Below are positions 35,212-43,689 of a DNA stretch of 64,000 nt, in pieces. The notes under the pieces were generated by a model. It worked only from the letters and a program-made list of their open reading frames with translations. It was not told the DNA's origin and searched no databases. A program made the position numbers and the translations under genes. Source of the DNA: JAJCYL01 sp965206015 (lineage in GTDB: Bacteria; Bacteroidota; Bacteroidia; Cytophagales; Cyclobacteriaceae); assembly GCA_965206015.1 (NCBI GenBank), contig CBDBIW010000004.1:277395-341394 (forward strand), given 5' to 3'. Every line of letters starts with the position of its first letter. Position 1 is the first letter of the stretch.

Positions 35212-37521
35212 ATGAAGAGGACACTAGCATTAATCATAAGTGCCATGTGGATTGCTGTAACCGGCTATTCACAGGGCAAATGGGACAGGAAATTCGAGCA
35301 GTTAGGGACTGATCTGCCCAGCCCAAATACTTATAGAACAGCTTCCGGAACCCCGGGTAAGGATTACTGGCAACAACAGGCAGATTATGAAATGGAAGTG
35401 GAGCTAGATGACCAAAAGCAAAGAATTACCGGTAAGGAGACAATCACCTACTTCAACAACTCACCTGATCAATTGACATATTTGTGGGTGCAATTGGATC
35501 AGAATATGCGGGCTAACGACTCTAAAACTCCTTTAGTAACCAATACCAAAATGAACAGTGTCGTGTCTGGCAAGCAACTCGCTACCATGATTGAAGACTA
35601 CGACTATGACGGCGGATTCAAAATTACAGCCGTAAAAGGTTCAAATGGTAAAACGCTAAAATACACCATTAATCAAACCATGATGAGGGTTGAATTACCG
35701 GTAACGATGAATACCGGAGATCAATTCTCATTTGATATTGAATGGTGGTACAACCTTAACGACAGAATGTCCGACGGTGGAAGATCCGGTTATGAGTATT
35801 TCCCACAAGATGATAACTATGTTTATACGATTGCACAGTTTTTCCCGAGAATGGCAGTCTACGATGACGTCACAGGTTGGCAGAATAAGCAATTTCTTGG
35901 CCGTGGTGAGTTTGCAGTACCATTTGGGAATTATAAAGTAAAGATAACTACACCTGCTGACCATATCATTGGCTCAACCGGGGTCCTTCAAAATCCTAGT
36001 GATGTACTCACAACTGATGAAATGAAGCGATTTGAGCTGGCCAGGACATCGTTCGACAAACCTGTGATTATTGTGAAGGAGAACGAAGCGAAGAAAAAAG
36101 AAAAGACGAAATCACAAGCAAAGTCAACCTGGGTTTATCATGCGGATAATGTGAGAGATTTTGCCTTCGCTTCCTCCAGAAAATTTATATGGGATGCCAT
36201 GGCGGTCAAAATTGGAGATGGAAGCGGCACTGGAAGCACAGAGTTTTCTCATGGTGACTCTTCAGGATCATCAATAGACAGCCAGGCCAATAGTAATTCT
36301 TCATCAGGAAACAATTACAGATATCCTCTTGCAATGTCATATTATCCCAAGGAAGGAAATCCTTTGTGGGAGAGGGAGTCAACTAAAGCTGTGGCCAATA
36401 CTTTAATTACCTATTCGAAACATACTATTGACTATCCCTATCCTGTGGCTATTTCCGTGCATGGCGCATCTATAGGTATGGAATACCCGATGATTTGTTT
36501 CAATTTTGGCAGGCCACAACCTGACGGGTCTTACACAGATCTGGTAAAATGGGGAATGATTGGAGTAATTATCCATGAGGTGGGACATAATTTCTTTCCT
36601 ATGATTATCAATTCTGATGAACGCCAGTGGACGTGGATGGACGAAGGGCTTAATACTTTTGTTCAGTCACTTACAGAACGCAAGCATTATCCGACCAAAC
36701 CTTTAAGACGCGGAACTGCCGCGTCAATTATTCCTTATATGAAGGGTGATAAGGAAAACATTAGGCCAATAATGACCAATTCTGAACAGATACTGCAATT
36801 TGGTAATAATGCTTATGCCAAACCGGCTGCAGCGTTGTGGATATTAAGAGAAACAGTGATGGGCCCGGAGTTGTTTGATTACGCTTTTAAAGAATATGCG
36901 AGGCGTTGGGCTTTTAAACATCCTGCCCCGGCAGATTTTTTTAGAACAATGGAGGATGCCTCTGCGGTGGATTTAGATTGGTTTTGGAAAGGCTGGTTCT
37001 ATACTACTGATCATGTTGACCTGTCTATTGACAATGTTAAGTGGTTTAAAATGGATCTTGAGGAAGAGAGTTTTGAAAATAGGACTCAAGGACAAATTGC
37101 GAATCAATCAGGTCAGAGTAAATCAACGAGTTTTGAAGAAGCTGGTGAGACTTTCAAATTTAAGGAAACCGATTCCGGGGAGTATGGTGAATTTATGAAT
37201 AGGATTGACAACGCTTCCATTAAAATGCGGAATGCAGATAAGAATTTCTATGAAATAACTTTTAAAAATAAAGGTGGACTGGTGATGCCTGTTATCATAG
37301 AATGGACTTATAAAGATGGCACTAAAGAGATTGAGAGGCTTCCGGCAGAAATATGGAGAATGAATGAGGAAGTGGTGACAAAGGTCTTTGCCAAGTCAAA
37401 GGAGGTGGTCAATATCCAATTAGATCCATACAGTGAAACGGCAGACATTTATGTTGAAGACAATGTCTTTCCAAAAGCTGATTCACAATCAAGGTTTAAA
37501 GAATTTAAGAGCAAGAATTAG
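35212..37521 (+). CDS. Secreted M1-family metallopeptidase
   Basis: 769 residues with a signal peptide ending near GYSQG. The N-terminal domain is the M1 beta-saddle (QITG-like KETITYFNNSPDQLTYLWVQLDQN). GASIGMEYPMICF near 420 is the exopeptidase motif region. HEVGHNFFPMIINSDERQWTWMDEGLN at about 455-480 provides the zinc ligands (HExxH and a distal Glu). It removes amino acids from peptides in the periplasm or outside. A Ser/Gly/Asn-rich linker near 340-365 is unusual. It starts 27 bp after hupE. Confidence 0.93.
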   Translation: MKRTLALIISAMWIAVTGYSQGKWDRKFEQLGTDLPSPNTYRTASGTPGKDYWQQQADYEMEVELDDQKQRITGKETITYFNNSPDQLTYLWVQLDQNMRANDSKTPLVTNTKMNSVVSGKQLATMIEDYDYDGGFKITAVKGSNGKTLKYTINQTMMRVELPVTMNTGDQFSFDIEWWYNLNDRMSDGGRSGYEYFPQDDNYVYTIAQFFPRMAVYDDVTGWQNKQFLGRGEFAVPFGNYKVKITTPADHIIGSTGVLQNPSDVLTTDEMKRFELARTSFDKPVIIVKENEAKKKEKTKSQAKSTWVYHADNVRDFAFASSRKFIWDAMAVKIGDGSGTGSTEFSHGDSSGSSIDSQANSNSSSGNNYRYPLAMSYYPKEGNPLWERESTKAVANTLITYSKHTIDYPYPVAISVHGASIGMEYPMICFNFGRPQPDGSYTDLVKWGMIGVIIHEVGHNFFPMIINSDERQWTWMDEGLNTFVQSLTERKHYPTKPLRRGTAASIIPYMKGDKENIRPIMTNSEQILQFGNNAYAKPAAALWILRETVMGPELFDYAFKEYARRWAFKHPAPADFFRTMEDASAVDLDWFWKGWFYTTDHVDLSIDNVKWFKMDLEEESFENRTQGQIANQSGQSKSTSFEEAGETFKFKETDSGEYGEFMNRIDNASIKMRNADKNFYEITFKNKGGLVMPVIIEWTYKDGTKEIERLPAEIWRMNEEVVTKVFAKSKEVVNIQLDPYSETADIYVEDNVFPKADSQSRFKEFKSKN

Positions 37522-37712
37522 ATGGAATCATTTTGAAGTCATAAGTTAGGAATCTCCGAATTTTAGGGTAGAAAAGAGTGCTGCTTTATTTGGCTAATGA
37601 GGTTGTTACAATCCCTCATGCGATCCTATCCAAAACCAGATTTAGTGTTTTTTCTTTGACACCAATTGCACGTTGTAGCCATAAATCAGAATGGACAAAA
37701 ACAATGACATAA

Positions 37713-38735
37713 ATGTATCAAAGTGCTGACGGACAAACTCAGGTTGAAGTGGTTTTTGGTCAAGACACTGTCTGGCTAAATCAAGAACAACTAAGTGATT
37801 TGTTTGATCGGGACAGGACGGTAATTGGTCGACATGTTCGGAACATATTTAAAGAGGGTGAATTGGAATAAGAAGTGGTATGTGCAGATTTTGCACACAC
37901 CACTCAACATGGTGCTATTCAAGGAAAAACACTAACAAAAACAGCCAAATATTACAACTTGGATGTTATAATCTCAGTAGGCTATCGGGTGAAGTCTCTT
38001 CGTGGGACTCAATTCCGACAATGGGCAGGTAAACGCCTGAAAGATTATTTGATACAAGGATACTCGGTTAACCAAAAACGTCTTGAACAAACCAATCAGG
38101 AAATTCAGATTTTAAAATCTGGAATTCAAATTTTAGGCAGAGCAATGGGAGAAAAGGCGCAAGAAAAAGGACTAGAATGGTTAAACCAATTTACTAAAGG
38201 ATTAACATTATTAGACGATTATGACCATGAGAGACTAGCCTCGAAGGGATTATCCAAAGGGAATGTGGTTTACCCGAATATAGAAAGCTATCAACAACTG
38301 GTCAATCACATGAAGTCTGAATTTCACTCTGACGTTTTCGGGGTAGAGAAGGATAAGGGTTTTGAAAGCGCGATTTTTCAAATAACCAAAGGTTTTGGAA
38401 ATGATGACTTTATATCCCGGCATTGAAGAGAAAGCCGCAACACTTTTATATCTTATCATCAAAAATCATGCGTTCATGGATGGCAATAAAAGAATTGCAA
38501 CTGCATGTTTTTTTTATTGTTCTTGGAAGAGAATAATATGCTGACCAATAGTGACGGAACAACAATAATTAGCAATGAAGCTTTGGCAAGTTTAGCGTTG
38601 TTTGTAGCTGCAAGTAAAGCTGAACTTCTGACGGATCATTTGATTCCCTGTGAATTGTACCTGCCTGATGAATTAAATCCAATGCTGGTGAATGAAATAT
38701 TTCACTTATCTCCTCTTTCGTCCAATCGTTTCTAA
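37713..38735 (+). pseudogene. RhuM-Fic/Doc fusion gene, broken
   Basis: ATG 37713 reads YQSADGQTQVEVVFGQDTVW and FDRDRTVIGRHVRNIFKEGE, the RhuM N-terminus. An in-frame TAA follows at 37869-37871, then VCADFAHTTQHGAIQGKTLT and NLDVIISVGYRVKSLRGTQF in the same frame. Near 38410 the frame shifts to GIEEKAATLLYLIIKNHAFMDGNKRIATACF, which contains the Doc/Fic motif HxFxDxNKR, and a T8 run near 38510 shifts it again to the C-terminal piece. The intact protein would join a RhuM DNA-binding-type domain to a Fic AMPylase/kinase fold, typical of mobile defence or toxin loci. Confidence 0.85.
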
Positions 38736-38764
38736 TTGTCATTCTAATCCTTTAATACTAAAAT

Positions 38765-40516
38765 TCAATGTATTTCAAACTCAAAAGGCACTCTGGCCTG
38801 GATGCCCTGATAACTTCTTATTTTCTTCAGAATTTCACTGTAGGGTGCAAATAATTGAAACTCATCACTAAAAATTCTGGTATGCACTTGACCAACAAAA
38901 TCAGATATAAATTCCTCCAAAACACTTTTTTGTTCTGGGTAATAGGCGACTTGATATGCATCAAGCCCTGCTGAATTTGCAGCAATATCGATGGCGTCAT
39001 TGAAACTTCCCAAGACGTCTACTAAACCATTGTCAAAGGCCATAGTACCTGACCAAATTCGGCCTGAAGCTACATCCGCTATTGTTTGAGTATCGACATT
39101 TCTTCCCAGCGCAGCTTTTTCAAGAAATGTCGAGTAACTCTTCTCTACCTCGTTCTGGATAATCTTTTTTTCCTGTTCACTCAAAGATCGGGTAACAGTA
39201 AATATATCTGAGTACTCGCCTGTACGAACAACATCATGCGTTATTCCGATTTTATCATTCAAAAGGGGGCCAAAGTTGAACCACATCCCGAAAACTCCGA
39301 TCGATCCTGTCAATGTCGTTGGATGACTAACAATTGTATCACAAGGCATAGCAAGATAGTAGCCACCAGAGGTTGCATAGTCAGACATCGAAGCAATTAC
39401 TGGCATTTGCTCGGTAGCCAGGCTTATTTCCCTCCAAATAACATCCGAGGAGAGCATACCACCTCCAGGGGAATTTATTCGGATTACCATTGCCTTTACT
39501 CTCTTATTCTTCCTTAATTTTCGAATTGTTGCAGCAAATTTTCTGGAACCCACCTGATAATTTGTTCCATCTCCTCCCATGATTTCACCTTCGGCCACAA
39601 CGACTGCTATTTTGTCACTGGCAAGATCAGCGGATAAATGCCAATTTCTATAGTAATCATCGGTACTGATAAAATTGACTGGGTCATCAATCTCGGCACC
39701 TATGGATTGGTTAATTTTTTCTTGTACTTGATCGGAATAATATAAGTCGGTTATTAAGTCATATTCCCTGGCCTTCTGCGCATTGGTGACTAACATGGAA
39801 TTCGCAATTTCCATGACCTTGTCTTTATCGAGATTGCGGGCAGTTGCAATGTCGTCAATCAATTCATTATTCAGGGATGTTAGCCATTCCTCGAGTTGCA
39901 ACCTGTTTTCGGGACTTAAACCTTTTCTTATGAAAGGCTCAATTGCACTCTTGAATTCCCCGACCCTAAATATCTGAGGTTCGACACCCAAATTATCAAG
40001 TGCACCTTTAAAGAATGAAACATTGGCACTGAGGCCATTGAATTCAATGGAGCTTTCAGGGTGAAGGTAAATTTCATCAGCAACTGAGGCCAAATAGTAG
40101 CCGTTCTCACTCATGAATTCTCCATAGGCATAAACGAATTTGCCAGAGGTTTTGAAATCTATTATGGCTTCTCTCAATTCACGAAGTGCAGCATAACCAC
40201 CACTGAACAAACCTGTACTTATTAAAATACCTTTAATACGATCGTCATCCCTAGCCACACTAATGGCTTTTATCGAACTTAATAAGCCCAGAGGTTGCAG
40301 TTCATCATCGAAAATTTGAGTAAAGGGATCATCAGGTACCTGTTCGTGAATTTCTCCTTTTAAGTTCAGCAGGAGGACAGAGTCATCTTCAACTGCAACC
40401 TGTATTTCTGAAGTGGCAGCCAAAAATCCAATGAGCATAAAAAACCCGAAAAAGGACACTAATGCGAAGAATATGAGACCAACCAATACGGCCAGGACAT
40501 TTTTAATGAAATCCAT
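38765..40516 (-). CDS. sppA: Signal peptide peptidase SppA (67-kDa, tandem S49 type)
   Basis: 583 residues with an N-terminal transmembrane helix (residues 8-32). Two S49 domains are visible: YAYGEFMSENGYYLASVADEIYLHP near 130-155 carries the general-base region, and MSDYATSGGYYLAMPCDTIV near 370-390 carries the nucleophile Ser. VRINSPGGGMLSSDVIW precedes it. The enzyme cleaves remnant signal peptides in the inner membrane. It is divergent from folK, with 78 bp between starts. Confidence 0.95.
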   Translation of the reverse strand: MDFIKNVLAVLVGLIFFALVSFFGFFMLIGFLAATSEIQVAVEDDSVLLLNLKGEIHEQVPDDPFTQIFDDELQPLGLLSSIKAISVARDDDRIKGILISTGLFSGGYAALRELREAIIDFKTSGKFVYAYGEFMSENGYYLASVADEIYLHPESSIEFNGLSANVSFFKGALDNLGVEPQIFRVGEFKSAIEPFIRKGLSPENRLQLEEWLTSLNNELIDDIATARNLDKDKVMEIANSMLVTNAQKAREYDLITDLYYSDQVQEKINQSIGAEIDDPVNFISTDDYYRNWHLSADLASDKIAVVVAEGEIMGGDGTNYQVGSRKFAATIRKLRKNKRVKAMVIRINSPGGGMLSSDVIWREISLATEQMPVIASMSDYATSGGYYLAMPCDTIVSHPTTLTGSIGVFGMWFNFGPLLNDKIGITHDVVRTGEYSDIFTVTRSLSEQEKKIIQNEVEKSYSTFLEKAALGRNVDTQTIADVASGRIWSGTMAFDNGLVDVLGSFNDAIDIAANSAGLDAYQVAYYPEQKSVLEEFISDFVGQVHTRIFSDEFQLFAPYSEILKKIRSYQGIQARVPFEFEIH

Positions 40517-40594
40517 TTAAGATTCTGTATTTCTGAGCCGACAAAACTAATCAGAATGACCCAGAAGGATAATTATTCGACGTAATTTCACGCG

Positions 40595-41086
40595 ATGAAT
40601 GACCTGATATACCTCCTCTTGGGCAGTAACCTTGGCGACAGAGAGTCGGTTTTACGTACGGCTCTTGAGGAACTTAAGGGAAAAGGGTTTTCAATAACGA
40701 AAAATTCCGCCATTTATGAGACGGAGCCTTGGGGGGTCAAAGATCAACCAGTATTTCTTAACATAGTGGTTGCGGGCAAGTGGAGTTCCGCACCTGAGGA
40801 GTTGTTAGCAGCATGTCAGGAAATAGAGCTTAAGTCAGGAAGGGTACGGACAATAATGTGGGGAGAAAGAATCCTGGACATTGATATTCTCTATTACGGA
40901 ACAGCTATAGTTAGCACAGACGTACTGACCATACCTCATCCTGGCATTCCCATTAGGAGGTTTGTATTAATACCCTTGACGGAAATAGCCGGTAAAATGA
41001 AACATCCTGTTCTTAAGAAAACTACCCTGGAGTTGTTAGAAGGATGTGAAGACAACATTGGAGTTAAGTTCTATTCAAATCTTTAA
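40595..41086 (+). CDS. folK: 6-hydroxymethyl-7,8-dihydropterin pyrophosphokinase
   Basis: 163 residues, normal length. LLLGSNLGDRESVLRTAL at the N-terminus, YETEPWGVKDQPVFLNIVV near 42 and the signature WGERILDIDILYYG near 90 identify FolK. It pyrophosphorylates the pterin precursor in folate synthesis using ATP. It is followed 2 bp later by the start of a truncated TauE gene, so they were an operon. Confidence 0.96.
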   Translation: MNDLIYLLLGSNLGDRESVLRTALEELKGKGFSITKNSAIYETEPWGVKDQPVFLNIVVAGKWSSAPEELLAACQEIELKSGRVRTIMWGERILDIDILYYGTAIVSTDVLTIPHPGIPIRRFVLIPLTEIAGKMKHPVLKKTTLELLEGCEDNIGVKFYSNL

Positions 41087-41088
41087 GG

Positions 41089-41262
41089 ATGGACTGGCTG
41101 AATGCTATTCTTATACTGATTACTGGCTTGGTTGCCGGCTTTGCTAACACTGTAGCGGGAGGAGGTTCTCTTCTATCGGTACCAGTCTTAATATTTCTTG
41201 GTTTGCCACCGGTAATGGCGAACGCCACTAATCGTGTGGCCATCTTTTTTAGGTATTGCTAA
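41089..41262 (+). pseudogene. TauE/SafE-family exporter, N-terminal fragment
   Basis: ATG 41089 reads AILILITGLVAGFANTVAGG, GSLLSVPVLIFLGLPPVMAN and ATNRVAIFF, the first half-repeat of a TauE/SafE membrane exporter (full length about 250 residues). At 41252 the IS1-like left end begins and supplies a stop at 41260-41262. No further TauE sequence appears on the other side of the IS. Confidence 0.87.
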
Positions 41263-41992
41263 TTATATATAGTTTTCTTATTTTTACAGAAAAAAGCCAT
41301 GAATTGTCCTTAAGTGTTCAAACCGTGCTGTCATTAAATCCGGCAAGATAAAAGGAAAACAAAGGTATAAGTGTAAAAAATGCGGCTACCACTATACGGT
41401 ACAACAAAAATCTACGGCCAAACCAAAAGAGTTGAAAAAATACGCCCTGCAATTATATCTTGAAGGGTTGGGTTTTCGGTCAATCGGTAGAATACTCAAC
41501 GTGAGCAATGTATCTGTGTTAAACTGGATAAGGGGTTTTGGCCAACAAGTGCAGTCCTTGTCCAATAGCGGTTCCGAAGTGGATTTCGTAGAGCTTGACC
41601 AGATGCACAGCTACATTGGAAACAAAAAAACTATTGCTGGATTTGGATTGCTGTTGATCGATATGGGAAAAAGTTCATCAATTTCGTTATTGGCGACAGA
41701 AGTACTGAGAGAGCAAAAAAGCTCTGGGGGCTAATAGGCACTAACCAGATGAATACTCTAGCAAGTGATTACTGGAAGTCATACGAGCACATGGTCCCTA
41801 AAGACAAACACATTCAATCAAAAGCAGAAACTTTTACCGTAGAAGGCTATAATAGCTTGTTCAGGCATTTTTTGGCAAGAATGAGAAGAAAATCAAAGTG
41901 CTATTCAAAAAGTATTGAGATGCTTACTTTATCCGTTTTGCTTTTGATGCATCATCGAAATGAAATATTAACTATATTTAATTAGCAATGCC
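41252..41992 (+). mobile_element. IS1-like insertion sequence
   Basis: 741 bp. The left end GGTATTGCTAATTATATATA (41252 on) is the near-perfect inverse of the right end (complement GGCATTGCTAATTAAATATA, ending at 41992). It carries one IS1-type transposase gene with two frame changes. A minimal derivative with only the ends lies at 26054-26096. No target duplication is evident: left flank is tauE, right flank is another IS, which points to an adjacent deletion. Confidence 0.88.
41299..41985 (+). pseudogene. IS1-family transposase with two frame changes
   Basis: ATG 41299 reads MNCP; one extra T near 41308 breaks the zinc-ribbon, which continues in the next frame with KCSNRAVIKSGKIKGKQRYK and KKCGYHYT. 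The long frame from about 41310 runs through LGFRSIGRILNVSNVSVLNW (HTH) to ELDQMHSYIGNKK. At the A7C tract (41624-41631) a -1 shift is needed to enter WIWIAVDRYGKKF, RSTERAKKLWGLIG and TFTVEGYNSLFRHFLARMRR. The second shift resembles IS1 programmed frameshifting; the first is a lesion. Confidence 0.82.
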
Positions 41993-42328
41993 AAAATGAT
42001 GATATGAAGCAGTGGTTTTATAGGAGGCTTTTTTCCGTCTTATGAGCATGTTGTTCGCTCGTAAAATATCGAATAATCGATCTCTACCTATTTTTATACC
42101 CAATCTGCTAAAGTCGGCAGCAAGATGTTTTTGTAGTTTTTGAGTGCCTGCTCTGGATTGGATTTTTCGTGCTTCCCTGACTAAACCAATCACCTTGGCT
42201 TCTGTGCTTTTTCGTGCTTCCAAACGTTCCTTGGATTTGTAGTAGGCATCTCGATTGAGACGCATACTACTACCTACTTTTTGAACACTGGCAAGCCCTG
42301 ATTTTCCTGATTGTTCTACTGCTTTCAT
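41993..42328 (-). pseudogene. IS3-family transposase OrfB, truncated by IS1
   Basis: ATG 42328 gives KSGLASVQKVGSSMRLNRDA and KIQSRAGTQKLQKHLAADF, RLGIKIGRDRLFDILRANNML, the HTH_21 region of IS3 OrfB. The DDE core is absent; the last residues before the stop at 41978 are encoded by the IS1 end. Its start overlaps the orfA stop as ATGA. Confidence 0.8.
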
Positions 42329-42699
42329 GAGGGCTTGATGTTTAGTGTTTTTTTTAATTGGTCAACACTTTTATAGCCTGGGTTCTCGGCTGCTACTTCT
42401 AAGTAGGAGTCAGGCATTAGATTGTCCAGGTCTTTTTTCAAGAGCAAATCTTTGAGTTGTTGGACTTCTTTTTGCAGGGCTTTGATACGCCCGATTTCGT
42501 CAGTTGTTTCCACGGTTACACGAGTGTTCATGAGGTCTTTACGATCATACTTTTCGATCCACTTGTTGAGGGTGGTTCGGTTGATGCCGTAGATACGACC
42601 TATCTCAGTTTTGTTGTATTTACCAGTACTAAGTTTGGCTAAAACTTTGAGTTTGTAACCCTCGCTGTACCTGCGATTAATTCCATCGTTTTTATACAT
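42325..42699 (-). CDS. IS3-family transposase OrfA
   Basis: 124 residues, intact. The HTH (YSEGYKLKVLAKLSTGKYN, EIGRIYGINRTTLNKWIEKYD) is followed by a leucine-zipper-like helix (ALQKEVQQLKDLLLKKDLD). It is the DNA-binding half of an IS3-type transposase and cannot act without OrfB, which is truncated here. Confidence 0.82.
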   Translation of the reverse strand: MYKNDGINRRYSEGYKLKVLAKLSTGKYNKTEIGRIYGINRTTLNKWIEKYDRKDLMNTRVTVETTDEIGRIKALQKEVQQLKDLLLKKDLDNLMPDSYLEVAAENPGYKSVDQLKKTLNIKPS

Positions 42700-42867
42700 T
42701 TTGCTACGTAATGTGTAGCCTTATTTTAGGACGGGTCAGGCCTGCCTCTAACGCCATACCCATATCGAGTTGCCTCGAGAATAGTTAAAACAGTAATGGC
42801 TTAGGATTAATATTGTTAACCATATATTTGGGCTACCCGGAAATGGGTGGTCCTTTTTTATGACATT

Positions 42868-43689
42868 TTATTCAATAACAATAGAAGCACTAGAGACACC
42901 GGTTGCATAAAAGAACCCCAAGACCTCTTCTTCAAAATCGTTGATGTTTTTAACATTTCCAACTACCTGGGTGGGGGCAGTACTGGTAGATTCACCTTTG
43001 TTTCCTGCCTGAATCTGGATCAGCCTAAAAAAACCGAAGGCATTCTCGGTCAACGAGAATTGTTCTACACTACAACTGTCCCCTTTCTCAAATAAGAAAG
43101 TGTCAAAATCAACGTCGAATCTGTTTCCATTGAATAATCTATCTGATCTTAGAAAAACATCTGCCAGGGTTCCCAAAGTTTGGCCATTTTTATAGATTTT
43201 CCACCTGTAGAAATCCTCGCTTTGTGGATTGTCACTTGTTTCCAGATTCACAATGTAATCGTCCGTGTTTGGAGACAAACTTTTGGTGGATGATAATCTA
43301 ATTTCAGGAACAGGTTTTAGTTCCTGAAAATCGGACTCAAAGGAACGTCCGTCATTAAGAGAAAAATGAAGTTTGTACTGTGCATTTTCCTCGCCTTGAA
43401 ACGGCCTGTTGGATAGATAAGTTCCAGGTGTTGAACTTTCTAAAAAGTTAAAGACATGGCCACTATTGTCAACAACTTGAACAATTCCATCGGATATTTT
43501 GGGTGAACTTGCTGGATTAAGGAAGTCATTGGTCATTGAAAGTTGAATCTCTTGAATTGACATTTGGTCGGTTATTACACCTTCTACCACCAGTTTGGAT
43601 TCACCACTTGAGGGAACATCAACAGAGATTGGATCTTCACAGGAAGAGATGAGTAGTAGCAGCAATATGATATAAGTGTATCGGATCAA
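42868..43689 (-). CDS. DUF4249 lipoprotein
   Basis: 273 residues with a lipobox (LISSC at residue 17). EDPISVDVPSSGESKLVVEG at the start and the Ig-like strands GIVQVVDNSGHVFNF and GTYLSNRPFQGEENAQYKL are typical of DUF4249, which regularly accompanies a TonB receptor carrying an STN domain. It is probably a surface-exposed partner of the receptor. It overlaps the receptor gene by 4 bp, so they are translationally coupled. Confidence 0.87.
   Translation of the reverse strand: MIRYTYIILLLLLISSCEDPISVDVPSSGESKLVVEGVITDQMSIQEIQLSMTNDFLNPASSPKISDGIVQVVDNSGHVFNFLESSTPGTYLSNRPFQGEENAQYKLHFSLNDGRSFESDFQELKPVPEIRLSSTKSLSPNTDDYIVNLETSDNPQSEDFYRWKIYKNGQTLGTLADVFLRSDRLFNGNRFDVDFDTFLFEKGDSCSVEQFSLTENAFGFFRLIQIQAGNKGESTSTAPTQVVGNVKNINDFEEEVLGFFYATGVSSASIVIE

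Larger units (their letters stand above)
41993..42738 (-). mobile_element. Truncated IS3-family element
   Basis: The right end (complement TGACCCGTCCTAAAATAAGG, ending at 42738) and a complete orfA plus about 40% of orfB are present. The left part is missing: the sequence stops dead at the IS1-like right end at 41992. Sequence is unlike the IS3 relic at 9.7 kb, so these are different elements. Confidence 0.72.

Noticed and set aside
42457..42642. Plus-strand frame opposite IS3 orfA
   Set aside because: Shadow of the transposase reading frame without family similarity.
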